Of a stretch of DNA of 5,728 nucleotides, positions 4,864 to 5,728 are shown in pieces (the stretch's first letter is position 1; each line of letters starts with the position of its first letter). Where the stretch lies: positions 1 to 5,728 of the forward strand of contig CABSNX010000128.1 of NCBI GenBank assembly GCA_902479205.1, in the 5' to 3' direction. Source of the stretch: an uncultured Collinsella sp. GTDB taxonomy: Bacteria; Actinomycetota; Coriobacteriia; Coriobacteriales; Coriobacteriaceae. The translations under genes were made by a program, and so were the position numbers. A model generated the notes under the pieces. The model was not told where the DNA came from and did no database searches. It saw nothing but the letters and a program-made list of their open reading frames with translations.

Positions 4864-5728
4864 TTAGAGGCCGAGCATCGGCTCCAAGACAAAGAAGTAC
4901 GCGAGCACCACGATGCCCAGGATGATGCGGTAGACGCCGAAGCACTTGAAGTCGTGACGGCGGACGAAGCCCATAAGCCACTTGATGGCGATAAGCGAAA
5001 CCACGAAGGCGACGACGCAGCCCACGCCCAGGATGGCGATCTCGTTGGTGCCGAAGGTACCGCCCTTAATAAAGTACTTGACCAGCTTGAGCGCGCTCGC
5101 GCCAAACATGACGGGAATGGCCAGGAAGAACGTGAACTTAGACGCCACCGAGCGCGTGCAACCCAGCAGCAGGCCGCCGATGATGGTGGAACCGGAGCGC
5201 GACGTGCCCGGCACCAGCGAGAGCACCTGGAAGCAACCGATACCCAGCGCGGTCTTCCAGCTCAGATCCTCGAGCGTAGTGATGGAGCCAAAGTCCAGGT
5301 TATCGTCATCGTCTGCAGCGGCAGTCGCAGCGGGCGCGGCAAAGTGCGCACCAGCGGGGCGTCCGTCCGCCACCACGGCGCGCGAACCAAACGAACCGGC
5401 AAGAGCAGCCTGGTCGCGCTTGTTCGCACGCCAGTTCTCAATCACGATAAACAGCACGCCGTACACAATGAGCGCCAGCGCCACGACGGGAGCATTATAG
5501 AAATGCTCCTCCATCCAGTCGTTAAGCGGCAGACCGATCGCCGCGGCGGGAATGCAGCCAAGCACAATCTTGCCCCACAACACCCAGGTGTCACGACGGC
5601 CCTCCTTGCCCTTGCTGGGAGAAAACGGATTAAGGTCGTAGAAGAACAGGACGCAGACGGCCAAAATGGCGCCAAGCTGAATCACGACCAGGAACATATT
5701 CCAGAACGTCTCGCTCACGTTCATCTCT
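4864..5728 (-). CDS. uppP: Undecaprenyl-diphosphatase (BacA/UppP), 5' end missing
   Basis: Membrane enzyme that removes a phosphate from undecaprenyl diphosphate, recycling the lipid carrier for peptidoglycan and other cell-surface polymers; it also gives bacitracin resistance. The visible protein runs from the window edge (a GAG codon precedes the Met at 5724) to TAA at 4864-4866. ETFWNMFLVVIQLGAILAV matches the family's 'TFxVVIQLGxILAV' segment, so about 45-50 N-terminal residues, including the GxTEFLPVSSxGH catalytic motif, lie outside the window. The second motif PGTSRSGST is intact (172-180, numbered from Met 5724; Arg176 is the conserved catalytic arginine). Hydrophobic segments lie at about 10-28, 50-66, 79-97, 196-215, 228-248 and 262-281. 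Unusual is an Ala-rich, Asp-tailed insertion at about 100-150, where family members have a short loop. The Met at 5724 is internal, not the start. The strong hairpin at 4779-4819 ends the transcript. Confidence 0.95.
   Translation of the reverse strand, partial: EMNVSETFWNMFLVVIQLGAILAVCVLFFYDLNPFSPSKGKEGRRDTWVLWGKIVLGCIPAAAIGLPLNDWMEEHFYNAPVVALALIVYGVLFIVIENWRANKRDQAALAGSFGSRAVVADGRPAGAHFAAPAATAAADDDDNLDFGSITTLEDLSWKTALGIGCFQVLSLVPGTSRSGSTIIGGLLLGCTRSVASKFTFFLAIPVMFGASALKLVKYFIKGGTFGTNEIAILGVGCVVAFVVSLIAIKWLMGFVRRHDFKCFGVYRIILGIVVLAYFFVLEPMLGL

Noticed and set aside
1..5728. CRISPR array, tRNA or rRNA genes
   Set aside because: I saw no regularly spaced repeats and no cloverleaf or rRNA-like conserved stretches in either gap or elsewhere.

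Overview
This is a short contig of moderately high GC. Its first 21 bases are not genomic: they match the Nextera/Tn5 mosaic-end adapter plus the last two bases of the read-2 tail. The genomic sequence therefore starts at 22 and is cut at both ends. PcrA with a C-terminal Tudor-like tail, the GC level, the long Ala/Pro-rich insertions and the neighbouring undecaprenyl-diphosphatase suggest a gut Coriobacteriia member such as Collinsella. That is an inference from general likeness, not a database match.

All four recognisable genes lie on the minus strand. From the right edge: uppP (5' end cut off; undecaprenyl-diphosphate phosphatase, cell-wall lipid carrier recycling), a strong hairpin terminator, a 355-base gap with a long imperfect palindrome and the probable pcrA promoter, then pcrA (967 aa UvrD/PcrA superfamily 1 helicase with three extra low-complexity regions and a Tudor-like C-terminus). 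Next is a 366-base gap holding a 115-base hairpin with a perfect 23-bp stem, the likely pcrA terminator, a second GC-rich hairpin, and a promoter with two adjacent dyads. The left end holds a two-gene cassette: a winged-helix protein resembling AbiEi-type antitoxins, overlapping by 13 bases an AbiEii-like nucleotidyltransferase that runs off the contig.

The left cassette has the layout of an AbiE-like (type IV) toxin-antitoxin or abortive-infection module: regulator first, nucleotidyltransferase second, translational coupling, and an operator-like promoter. Its base composition is lower in GC than pcrA, which suits an accessory, transferred module next to housekeeping genes. uppP and pcrA look like independent housekeeping units separated by terminators. 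The most notable unexplained structures are the 115-base hairpin after pcrA, the palindrome with competing pairings between uppP and pcrA, and the dual dyads at the cassette promoter.
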